Part shown: positions 11,306-23,900 of the stretch, piece after piece
Layout of the letters: each line of letters begins with the position of its first letter
Position numbering within the stretch: the first letter of the stretch is position 1
Source of the DNA: Enoplolaimus lenunculus
Taxonomy: Eukaryota; Nematoda; Enoplea; Enoplida; Thoracostomopsidae
Assembly (NCBI GenBank): GCA_030248215.1
Contig: JASANG010000595.1
Location: 1-64,000 of the forward strand
DNA length: 64,000 nt
Reading direction: 5' to 3'
Position numbers and translations under genes: made by a program
The notes under the pieces: model-generated
Databases searched by the model: none
Seen by the model: only the letters and a program-made list of their open reading frames with translations
Told to the model about the DNA's origin: nothing

Positions 11306-11957
11306 CTAAGGCCGCCCCACAGCGGACCCACCGCCAGACAACGCTTTATCATCCGCGTCTTCCTCGTAGGCTTCTTTGATTTCGTCGGTGCCCTTTTTAT
11401 CTTCATCTTCAGTCGCCGAACCCTGATATACATAGTACATTTGTACAACGTGTTTCCAATCAACTGCTCTATCGATTGAAACTGTTGTTCCGTACGGTTG
11501 CCCGGCTTCTACGTTTAGTTTGGCGGTATCTGAAATTTATTACATACAATTAAACACAGCAATTGAAAATTTTTTCCATGAACCCTTTCCTGAATGAATA
11601 TTTTTACTATTTTATCTGAGATATTTTTTAAGCTAAGATTGGAACCTGCACGCTGCAGCGAACGGCGTTTACAGCCACCAGTCAACTATATGAATTGAAC
11701 GATTGAAAGTTTTGCACAGTTTTCCGGTTTCGACTGTTTTAGCTGAACGGTGTCAGAAATTTTTTTGATAAAGTTAATCATTTCATCGAAGATCTAATTT
11801 TCAGCTTCGCGTCAAAATAACACAGATTTACCTTCAATGTCCTGAGCTTGTTTGTTCGGCGACGGCGATGTACGGCCAGTGCTGTCAGGCATATCATACG
11901 AATCGATGTTTTCTTCAAGTCTCATGTCTTCTTGAGCTTTTTGCGAACACAGGTTGC
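11306..11957 (-). other. trp-4 (nompC): TRPN C-terminal tail exons (41-42)
   Basis: Exons 11832-11957 and 11306-11529. Exon 41 encodes [20 protein letters not shown], continuing the conserved post-TRP-helix segment with a Cys codon split by the preceding intron. Exon 42 encodes the conserved [11 protein letters not shown] element found near the end of TRPN proteins, then an acidic tail (for example [13 protein letters not shown]) and a TAG stop. The acidic part is the last unit of a tandem array whose other units lie downstream and are non-coding. Confidence 0.88.
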
Positions 11958-14900
11958 CTAAAAATAGTTTTTTAATGTTTATAATTTTCCAGAAATGACC
12001 AAAAAATTTTATGCAGTATTTATTAATCCTTTTAACTATCGTCGGAATCGTACGCAGGTCTTAACGTTTTCATTGTAAAATATAGTCATTAATGAATAAA
12101 TGCCATAGTGAATAGTCATTCTGAAACGACAAAAACAAACGAAACCCTAAATACTGTTCTAGCGGATAATTTGAGTAGAGTATACAATTTTTGGCGAGCG
12201 CATTCACTGGAGGCTGTGTTGTGCTGGCTTCGTGTTAACGCTTTATATTTTCGGCCCTAACGAAGTTTAGTTTCTAACACAGGTACCCAGCCCTTTGAAA
12301 ATACTATAGAACGTAACGCACCTATTCAAAAGCCTGGCTATGTTACGCTTATGATTAAAACCGCTTAAATGTTGTGTGAAAACCAGGAAAAACCGCTTAA
12401 ATATTGTGTGAAAACCAGGACAGTTACGTGAATTTTTGCAGTAACTTTGAGCGCAGTTTAATGAAAATATTAACTGGAGACGGTATTACAGTTCAGTTGT
12501 TACTTTAACTTTTTAACTTATAAAGATCTCATTGTTTGATGATATGTCCATGATGTCAAAAAACGTGTAACCTAGGCCCATATTCTCAAATGTGTATAGC
12601 AACTATAATCAGTTAGTAATAGGTTTTTAAGCTCACTACATCGCAGTTGCTTGAACTCAATGATGCAGAAGTAGGGCAAATCAAATGTGAAAAATTTGCA
12701 GAATTTTGAGCCTCAGCATTCACTGGTCCGAAAGTTACATGATCTATCACCAACTGGTGAAGGGCGGTACACACGGTTGAGAATCCGGGCCTTTAATCTT
12801 AAGCATTAGCCTAAACCCTACGCTTACTTTATGGCAGTCCCGCGGAAAAATGGGACGCCCCTAAAAGTGCTATGGGCCCCACCAAATATAACTTAGTGTC
12901 CTTTGTTGAGCAACCGACGCGTCAAACTTACATCTATTTCGCGCGGCAACTTTAAGCACAGTATAAAATTTGGTGAAAATATTAACCGGTGGCGGGGTAG
13001 CTGATTTTTTGTTCATTTGCCGTATCAACTTTGCTCGGCCAAATTTCCATTCAGTATCCGAGCGAGCTTGAATGCGTTGATACGTATCGGACATCATAGC
13101 AATTAGTAAATTAATGAGTACAATTAATGTGACCATCATGTAAACACCGAATACAATTTTTAGAATTGCAATCGCGCAATCAGGAACACGATGCAGTGGG
13201 GGCATTTGGTCTGGTTCCACTAATCCGAACAATGAGAAGAACAACATTTCAAGGGTTTCCAGTGGGTTGGCAAGACGGGCTTGACTTGGATCAGAGCTTT
13301 TGAACGCTGGCTGAAACGTAGATGTACCTGTATAACGGCTCTTGGGTATTTCTACCGTTATCCCTGCACGTTTTAACTTAAAATTAAGTTTAGGAAATGG
13401 CTTGTTTATTCCTTAAGCTTTGCGTAGTGCTAAGGCTTAACATAGATGTTGGAAAAGAGCTGTCAATCGAGGTAGTTGCCTACAAAATTTTGATAGTTTA
13501 AAATGAATAAGTTAGACCAAGAACCAAGACGTCTCCATAAGTTTGATAGCAGTTTAATCTCGACCAGACTACATAAGGGAACAGGTTGACCTACGCCAAT
13601 TAGTAATTGGCCTTAGTAACAGATTCGCCTACGACTTTATACATGATTTGTGTCTCGACTCTCCGCAATCGCTATTTTCTTACTGGACGTTATACCTGAA
13701 AAATTGACGTAACATGAAGCGTAAATCCGGCAATGAACAACGACAAAATGACCAAAAACCGTGACAGATCGTACATGAGGTCACGAATAATAATCGCCCA
13801 CGGTCCGAACAAATGATGAACAGTTAAAAACTCCAAATAATCAATAAAACAAAACATATTCACAACAGCGAACAGTTGATTACGAATGTAAAGATACGTT
13901 TGAAAAAATACTTCTTTGTCGTTTTGCGTTTCAACTGAAATAATTTTTAATTTTTAAAACATAATAATTTAAAGCATAATATTTTTAATTCTGTAAAACT
14001 CAATCCAGTAGCATCCTGAGCGAATCTATGACATTTCATTGCCTGACAACTTGTCGCCCAATAGTGTCCTAAAGCCTATTAATGTATCTAGTCATAATTG
14101 TAACGTAATCCTAAGCCAAAGCCTAACCATATGATAGGTGTAGAATTGTTAAGTTGATGAAATTTCGAATTAGAAGTTGTCGGAACACATGTCGCCGAGC
14201 GACGAATTTTCTTAATACCATCTGGAGCACTTTCAAGTGATGGTGGGAGGACAGCGGCGTATACAAAGGAAGGAATAGAGAGTATATATACACACCCAAA
14301 ATTTTGCGGCGGACAAAAAGCACTTCCAACACAATTTATAATAACCTCATAGATTCTAGAGGTGAAAATTTTTCTTTTAGACAAAGTTATACCATTATAA
14401 AATGAAATCTAAGCCACTTCTCTTTGAAACGGAACCGAAAACCTACTGAAATATTGCATTTATACTAAGATTAGCAAATCGGTAACAGTTAGGGTGGCGC
14501 TAAACTTGTCGCGCAGCACCGTCAGTCCAAGTACGATACTGTGCGACGGCGCCGGACGACATCAAAAATATACCGCGACCCATGTTCAATAAAAGCAAGA
14601 GTGGATGATCACTCTAACAAGAGTGTGCAACTGGGTACATTCTGTGTATTAAAGAATGTACCCGGCACGCGTTGCGTTTTTGGCCAATACCCCCTCATTT
14701 TAGGGGGGGTCAATTTTACGTTCATTTTACACGTGTATCCGCCAGCCAACATCGAAAATATAATCGGACCACATTTTAGTATATACATTAGCACATGAAT
14801 TTCAACATCGATGGAGATTTTGACCCCCCCCCAAATAGGTGGAGGGGTAAGCCAAAAATGCAAAGCGCGCTAGGTACATTTTTTTTCTACATAGAATGTA

Positions 14901-17900
14901 CCCAGTTGCATACTCTTGTTAAAGGGTATCATGCACTCTTGATAAAAGCAACATGCTCAAACGACAAAAACTGCTTGGTTTTCGCGAGGAAGGCAGGCAG
15001 ATCGCTTGGGATGCGATTTCTCTACGCTTCTGTCAAGCCAATCTCATTTTGTGTTTAAATAATAATTACTTACATGTATACCAAATATTCGTAAACGCCA
15101 TAATGTAGCCGGCAATGTGAACAAGGACCGCAAACGCGCTACAGATAAGAATGATGATTTTGACTAAGGCAAGTCCTGAGCGTGAATCTGGATTGCTTAA
15201 TTCGCTGACAAGCATGCCAGACAAGAATAGCAAAATTAACCATTCGATCCATGTCGGAAATATTGTTTCGATCTGAAAAAGGATAAAACTATTTGGATGA
15301 TAATGATCTATTCTGTCTAAAACGGCCTATAAGCAGTGTTGCAACTACCACCCCAATGTCTAATAGAGAAAGGCTGGCTTGGGGACATTCAGGTACGCCG
15401 ATCTACTAAGTTATTAAAAAAATTTTGTGCCTTCAGCGCAATTTCGAATCTCCGTTAATAGTACACTATTAAATCAATACACGGAATATAAAATTACTCA
15501 TACGTGTAGATTGCCGAAAACAACGGGGAGAAAATAAGCTGGAAGTTTTTTCATTCTTGGCAAAGAATAATAAACGATGAATGATACCTCACAAAGGGGT
15601 TCGTTTCACAGGTCGGGGTGCTGGGATTGAATCGCTATTCGTGGCTGTACGGACAAGTGTGCGTAGAAAGGTTTAGCGAACGCCTGCTGTATAACAGATA
15701 AAGACAAGAAACCACGGTTCCACCAAAATTCCTGTTCCGGACGATTCTCACTCCTTAAATTTAGGGTTAAACTTAAGCTTTAAGATACGTAGACTGCATT
15801 TAGTTCGGTACCTGTTCGGGCAAAAACCAAGGGCGCAAACCAGGATGGGGGATTTGGGTCAGTCGCCTTTTACAAAATGAGGTTGATCGAGCGCCCCAAT
15901 CCCAGGTCACACTCTCTCGAATATTTCAGTTTCAGCGAGAGTTGTCACCTAAAGTGTGAAATCGACAAACAATATATTATTTGACATAGCGGATTATTTA
16001 ACAACTTGTCTAAGATAAACTTGCGAGCAAAGCGAGCGAAAAGCCAGATGCATTTATAGCATAATAACGACGCAAATTTGCAATTTTGCGTGGTTCCGAT
16101 GGGTGAAATGTGAATCTTTGTAGATTTACCCTCGCCCCTGATGAAATCTTACGTCATAAATTGGTTGCCATATCGATAATACTTCGCATACGATAAGCAG
16201 CGTGAAATATCCATGCGAGATCAAATGACAACAAAACTTAATAATCGGTGCTCGGCAAATGTGATTGTCAAGCGGCATTGAAAACACAACCCAACACGGC
16301 GGAAATACGGTGAGAAAAAAGAAAAATACAATGAATTTCCAGTCGCCCCAACGGATGCCGCCATTCCAAATTTCTGAAATAAACGAACAAAAACATCATG
16401 GTGAAACATTGGTGTGCAGACAGTGAGAAAACATTCAGCAGCAGACCGTGAGAAAAAGTGTTTAGCAGCAAGACCGTGAGAAAAAGTTTAGCAGCAAGAC
16501 CATGAGAAAAAATTAGAAGCAAGACCGCAAAATTCAACTGATATCTGATGCTTGCTTCTGTTCATTTTATACTACCGTATTAGTTGCGCATCTTAATTCT
16601 CCTGAAAAGGAACTAACCTGTCAGATATCGCTGTACGGTAGCGTGAGATACAACTTTCTTTTGTTCGTGTTCGATCAGGATGTCTGAAATACATACAGTC
16701 AACAAAGTTGAGTTTTGAGTGACAAAAACTATAAAACTTTGCGTTATTATTGAAAGACAAAAAACGAGTCTGGCTTTTTATTCGCGACGCTTTCTTATTT
16801 GCATTATCTCTGTTTGGCTTCTTGGTTGTCTAAATGTATTATATACTAGTCAACCTGGTTACAATATTTGCAACCATACTTTTTATATTTTAGGTTTGCG
16901 TCGCAACTTGAAACCCGTTAAAATAATTGGTCTATATATCTTGACCAAATATACGCGTAAACTAATTGTCTGTATGTATATAAAAACACTGTTTCACTGA
17001 ACTGTTGTCAACGATTTGTCAATTTTGTCTTAAGATTCAATGAGGTTTTCACTTGGCGTCGACCGGTTTCGATTTCAATTCCTCGGTGCGCCACTGTTGT
17101 ATTAGAAAATCTGCTTGTTGACCACAAATCCGTAAACATACCCAAAAATGGCCTGTTTCTCACATCTACGGCTTTGAGCAGCGTTGCAGGATTACTTTCG
17201 GTTGAAGCGATTGCGAGAAGTTCTACGGCCATATCTTCGCAGTATTCTAATAATAAAATCAGAACAGGCTTGTAGACAGCTCAACATTTTATCGGAAGCC
17301 AAAAAATTTTCAACAGAGACAGGCAAGGACTTGAGACCACTCTCTACCGTGTTTGGGCCAATGAATATATCAGAGATGTATTAAACTTAAGCTTAAGCCT
17401 AATTTTTTTGCTTATTCTTATGCTTAGACGAAGGTATAGGCGTATTTTTGCGCTTAGGCTTAGGCTAAGGAATATGTTTATGCTGCTGTTCCGACCGTTT
17501 TCTACACATTCGCTCTAGGTTGAACCTTGTAGGGAGGCCAAACCTTAATGAAATCCCTGACCCTGCTGTCCATAAGCTGCCACTGACCTAATCATAATTA
17601 AATGCTTTCTTCTATTTAACAACGAACCCAGTGGAACCTTAGGCTTAACGAGATCACCATGGCGAGAGACCCTTTAGGTCCGGAACTAATGTTTTTATAT
17701 TACAGTGAAAACTTTTGACCCCGGTGTTAACGGTACCAACGTTTTATTACAAGGTCTCCAATTTCGGCGAACACAATAAAAGAGCTGAACCATATTTTAA
17801 AATGAATATACATTACATGCCGTCCATGTGGTATAAGATAAAGCTGCATTTTAAATTCCAAGAGATTCATATGCCACATCGTTTCCATTTAAATTCAGAT

Positions 17901-20900
17901 TCCGGCTTATTTTCAGGCAAAATATAAATTTCTTTGTGTGGAATACAAATTATATCTGAAAGCTACCAACCGAAAAACTTTTGAAGTTGGGCCCATATTC
18001 TCAAACGCATATAGCACCTATCAGTAAGTAGTAACAGGTTTTCAAACTAACGAACTGCGGTAATTGCAGATCACAAAATTTGCACAGAAGTGTAGTAAAT
18101 CGAACGCAATAAACTGCCAAATTTCAAACCTCACCATTCCCAGGTTCGAAAGTTACAAGACCTATCACCAACTGGTAATAGGTGCTACACACGTTTCAGA
18201 ATACGACCTTAGGTTTCAATTCAAGTTCCGACTAAATTTTGTTTTGGTTTGAATGAGCCAATGCATAGAACATGCTGTGACAGTAGCATAGGCATATTGC
18301 TGAGCATAAGCGTAAGTCTCAAGCACAAGAATGACCTTACAGCTAAAGTCCAAGCCTAAGCAACAAACAAGTCTAAAGCTTAAACCTTAGTCTATTGCAG
18401 TCACGCAGAAACACGTTCTGCCCGTGATTTTATACGGGCCGAATCCTGTAATAAATATATTTTATTTTAGTTTCACCATACATTTACCAGAAACAATTTC
18501 AAGGTCTTTGGCACGTTCTTTTTCTTTAGTTGACATTTCAAGGTACAAACTTGACAGCTTCACTGCAGTGTCGATAGGTGCTTGCGATAGCAGAATGAAT
18601 TCTTCAACTGGTTTATAGTTGTTGCTTTTACCACAAACCATTAAATCGAATACAAACTGTAAAAAATTCAAAGTTTTTAAAACTTGAAGTAAAATTTAAT
18701 ATCTCAATATAACAAGGAGATAAATAAGCTCGATACGAGCACCAATCGGCTCTTGTACAATTTTCCCCCAACTTTACGCTCAAGTGTCAGTGCTAGGTTT
18801 AGCAAAATCCATACCTATTCCTAAAAACCTAAAGCTTAACCTAAAATGAAAGAGTCGCGTACGCCGCCAACATAACGGCTGTTGTAGTCTGCAATTTCAG
18901 TGGGACCAAAGTTTGTATATCTGAACGGTTAATTTGTAAACTATCAGATATATTCAGCGGCTTAAGTATTTACTTAACTCAAGTACGCTTTTAAAAACGA
19001 CAAAATGACTAAGTAATTACTTAGCATGTACTTAAGTACCAAGTGATACTTAAGTAGGGTTTCTGAAACCCAGCAATTTTACATATGTAATTGCTAAAGG
19101 AAGACTGCGGAAACCCACCCATTAGCTTGGGTTCTGAAACCTTACTTAAGTATCCAGTTAAGTTATAATTAAGTGATTACTTAAGTCGCCGACTTAGTAA
19201 ATACTTAAATTTTCGGGCAAAAACAAATAATAGCAAAATGACAGTCATTGTCATAACAAGAATGTAAGAGATTTGTTTTATATTAATGAGGCATCATGAG
19301 TGTACAAATTCAATTAGACCAAGGTTAATATGCATAAACCTTTAATTTATAATATATCAAATTTAGAACGACTGAAGTGTTTACTTAACTTAAGTACGCT
19401 TTTAAAAACGAGAAAATGGAATAGTAATTACTTAGCACGTACTTAAGTACTAAATCGGGTTTAAGTAGGGTTTCGAAAACCCAGCCAATGTGTTAAATTT
19501 TGCGGTACCTATTTTACCAACCTTGCGGTCTTCCATCAACAAATATGTGTCATGATCGTGCCGGAGTAGAAACGACAGGCATGGATAATGGTTATACGCC
19601 GCTGCAAAGCCCACAGCGACTTTACCATCTCTGGTTTCGGCAAGCGGATCTGCGCCTGAACCTACTAGAAGCTTGACCACCTGAAAATCAATATTTTCAT
19701 GGCAGCACTAATAAATCAGCGCATTCAAATATAAGCCGTCCCACCACTGACTATGAATAAAATAATTACGTAACCAATTTTTTTTCATTTTGCTGAGTAG
19801 CTCAAATTCCGACCGGCCTACCGAGCAAGTGCACATCACATGGCCCATGCCTAGTCGCCCACAAAGATCAAAACCACAATTTTGTGTTAAGATTTAGTAC
19901 TAAAATTGCGTTGGGCTTCTCGTTCAATTCGCTCGCAAGCTTTTAACACTATTATAGTTAGCGCGGCCTCTGCGTCAGGAATTAATGGACCGGTCACTGT
20001 ATTGAGCATACTTACACTTGCGTGACCAGCTTTGGTAGCGAAATGTAAAGCGGTGAAGCCGTTGGTGTCCATTGCGTTTATGCTTGAGCCTTGACCAATT
20101 AACAGCCCGACCATATCGTAGTGACCGTTCATTGCTGCCAAATGTAAGCTTGTTCGACCTAAAAGATTAATTACGAAAAACCAAAATACGCCCTCAGCAG
20201 TTGTCCGCCTTGTTTTGACCACGAGTGGATGATACTTTTTAACAAGAGTATGCGACTTTGAACTTCGCACATGGTACATAAGCGTTGCGTTTTTGACCAA
20301 CCTTTCTTATTTACGGTGGCGTAAAGAACAGCTTGAAGATATTAGAGTGTACTGTACCTCCACTGTTTGACACATAAGAAGATGTATGCTTGCATATGAG
20401 TTGTAGCATACAAAACTGAATACAGACCGCGCGCTGGGTACATTCTTTTCTACACAGAATGTACCCAGTTGCAGACTCGTGTCAAAGGAATATATCCACA
20501 CACTTGGTTTCACTTACCATTTTTTCCATTGTATTAAAAAATAAGTTTTCTGAAGTAAAACTTACAAATTTAAATAATTTTTTGCTTGGGCAAATTTATC
20601 GCTCCGAAACTTCTTGAGACTCGCAAACCGCACTTTTACAGGCTAAACTAAAATTCTTACCTTTTGAATCTTTAATATTAAGTTGTGCTGTAGATCGACT
20701 GAGCAACAGGCCAACCACTGCGACGTGACCACACTGAGCGGCCAAATGAAGCGGAATTACTGACTAAAATAGCAAAAACACAAACAAAATTAGAAAACTT
20801 AGTTTAATAGTAAACTTCAACCACGAAACGTTTTAGGAATTGGCCTAGCAAGTATTACCAGTTAGTGATAGTATACTAGTTTAAGAACCCTCGTTTGAAA

Positions 20901-23900
20901 GAAAGCTTAGAATTACCCAATCTCGCAGAATACACTTTACCTAAGATACCTATGATGCAAAGTGCTTAAATTTTAAATGTGGCCGTCACAAGAATGTTCA
21001 AATCCACATAAAGTTGGGCACCAAAACGACTTTCAAAAGTTTACTGAGAGGCCTTTCTGTAATAGCTTGTGCTTAGCAATGGCATGAATTTTAATATGAA
21101 ACAAGCAGCCCGTGCAAGGACCAGTAGTATAAAACAAGATTGTTTTGTTTTTGTGTGCTAAACGAATAACCACAAGTGTTGGAAGAAGCGCAGTGACGGC
21201 ACTGCAATGCAGAAACTTCAGTGCGTCTGTCACATTTGTTTTTTCTGCTTTAGTATCTTGAATTAAGCATAACCAGTCAATCTGATTGCAACATTTGCAA
21301 TCATACTTGATATATTTAGGTTCGCATCGCAATTTAAAACCCAGCGAAAGAATACAAGTAGTATATCTTATCGAAATATATACACTATACAATAATTTGC
21401 ATACGTATGTAAAAATCGGTTGGAACGTTGCGCAACACAAGTATGTGGTGCGTTCCAGCGTTTATAATATAGATTTGGACTGAATCGAAAAAAGGCTCAA
21501 TAAACATTTCGACTTATTTGTCTGGACACTGAGCAAAAAATCTACAAACTGAAGCCAAAATCTTTCGGCTTCTGGTTACAGCTCAAGTTTTCTTACTCAG
21601 TGTTCAGACTAATTTGAAGTAAAGACTAAAACAATCTCAATACAAACTGATACCCAAACATATGAGTTGGTTTACTACTAAAGATTTTGGTCTCCACTGT
21701 CCAGACTTGCATCTAAACTTAAACTGGCATTCAAGTATATCAATCGACTAACCTGTAATACTGTTGGCGAATCAACTGAAACACCAACTGCGTTGAGCAA
21801 AATTCGCACCAAACCTTCATGACCGGATTGTGCTGCCATATGCAATAGTGTCAACCCGTACTGAAACAAATAGTAAAATTAAGCTTAAACCGTAAATAAA
21901 TTTTTCGATCGGAGATTATCATATTTTACATTTTGTTGTTATAACAAAATGCAATCGAGTCAAGATGTTTTTCCGAAAAAAAAAAATATTTTCTTATTAA
22001 AGCCAGGCCAGTTATTTGGATTTTAGCAAAACTCGTTGTGAGCTTCCGATGAACAATTTGCATAGCAAGAGTAATGCCGCAACACTTTTAACTAGTTGCT
22101 TTATATGTTATCTCTTATTTCACTGGATCTACAGCTCGACATCGAAGCGCTGTTAATTAGGCTATTTTCTAACCATATATTTCCTGTGTACAGAAAAATA
22201 TGCATAAGTAGACATTAAAGGTTATTTTACCAAACAATCTACACTGTAAAATCCAATGAGATGACTAATTAACTCAAATAACAAGTTTAGTTATTTCGAA
22301 GTTAATAACAGTGAAAAATAACTCGATCTGAGTTGAGTTGATTCTCACCCTAAATTGAGTTGACTTCGATTGAGTTCGATTAACTCAGAATAAAAGTTGT
22401 ATCAACTCAGAATTCTGCGTTCTGATTGTTCTAACTCGTGCTAACTGTAATTTACAATGCAGCGATAAAAATAATCACAATAACCAATAGGATAAACATT
22501 CAGTACTTCAGTCTGCAACTCTTTCACCATAAGCGGATTTGAACTTTGAGGTGGCTCTGATTTCACTGTTGCCGGAATGACGTTGAGCATATAACGAACG
22601 AATTCAATTTGTCCAAAATGTGCGGCGACGTGCAACGCCGTGAGCCCAGTCTGAAAAAAATTAAAATGTAAATTAAGAGAAGCGAACCCCATTTTAGTGC
22701 GAAACCTTAATACAAAATCTTGGTTTTGACCCCTGCTGGAGGCAAGGCCGGGGTGCAACCACCTTGAATCCACTTGGCTCAATTCAGCGCATTTACAGAT
22801 TATCGCACGTAAAGTCTGCCGAGGTTGAAAGAACATGTAATTAGACTTACTTTCAAAGTGCATGCTCGAATCTACGACAGTTCGTCTCCCGACAACTCGT
22901 CGTCCAATAGTGTCCGATAGCCAATGAATAAACCTTAGCGAATTCTAAGTGTAAGCCCAAGCCAAAGCATAATGATGGGCGATAAATTGTCGAGACGATG
23001 AAATTTCGGGTTACAAGTTGTCGGGCGACGAATTGTCGTGACACATGCGTGCATACGTTTTGTTAGATGTCCATTATACTAATATAGAAACTTTCGAAAA
23101 GAATAAAATTGTAGTTCACCTTTTTGCTACAATATCCCCACATCGATTGGTCAAGGACTTCAAGAATATCAATATGTCCAAATTTTCCAGCTAAATGCAC
23201 CGGTGTCATGCCGTTCTGAAAACAATATTTGATAAATAAAATCAATTTTCTAAACGAGACTTTCTTTTAATTTTGAACAAAAATCCAATCTTCTTACGCT
23301 CGTGATATTCAGCTCGTCGTTTTCTTCATTTCGGCACAAACAAGACTGTATTGCAAAAACGAAATTAAGTTTGTCTAAACGGATTTTTGCTGGAACTGAA
23401 CTCAAAATGGTGTTTATTGCTATTCTTGTTGCACTGAGATCGAAGGCGATTAACATCGTCGCTCGTCTAGTAAATTTTAACGACTTGAGACAACTTTTAA
23501 GTGATATTGAACTTTGTACTGAGCATACGCGTAATTAATGCTGCTGAAAATTAGCGTTCAGCGCTCAGAATTGATTAAATGACATAAATATCTGTACTGA
23601 TTTATAGTTAAAAAACGAATATTAATATAACTACAAAACAAAGTAGCTTGAATATTTGCGAAACCAATACGTTAGCTTATGTAGCACACAAGCTTGAATA
23701 TTTGCGAAACCAATACGTTAGCTTATGTAGCACACAAATTTTCTGTCGTTAAAACCAATATCTTAAACCAAGAGCGCATGATACTCTTTAACAAAAGTAT
23801 GCAACTGGGTACATCCTGCGTAGAAAACAATATACCCCAGGCGTGTTACATTTTTGGCCTACACTGCTCCCTTATTGGGGAGGGGGTAGTCAAAGTTTTC

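Larger units (their letters stand above)
16618..18656 (-). other. trp-4 (nompC): TRPN linker-domain exons (34-36)
   Basis: Exons 18488-18656, 17142-17246 and 16618-16683. Together they encode the helical linker between ankyrin repeats and membrane domain: [59 protein letters not shown], then [20 protein letters not shown]. Exons 35 and 36 are short (105 and 66 bp) and were recognised from family sequence plus splice phase. All three junctions carry a single-base split codon. Confidence 0.92.

Noticed and set aside
10771-11379. 202-residue open frame on the + strand
   Set aside because: It is antisense to the TRPN last exon and its decayed tandem copies; acidic and lysine codons read backwards give the Leu/Phe-rich peptide.
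16719-17000. 93-residue + strand frame, and the - strand frame at 21033-21440
   Set aside because: Both overlap copies of the same dispersed non-coding repeat in TRPN introns.
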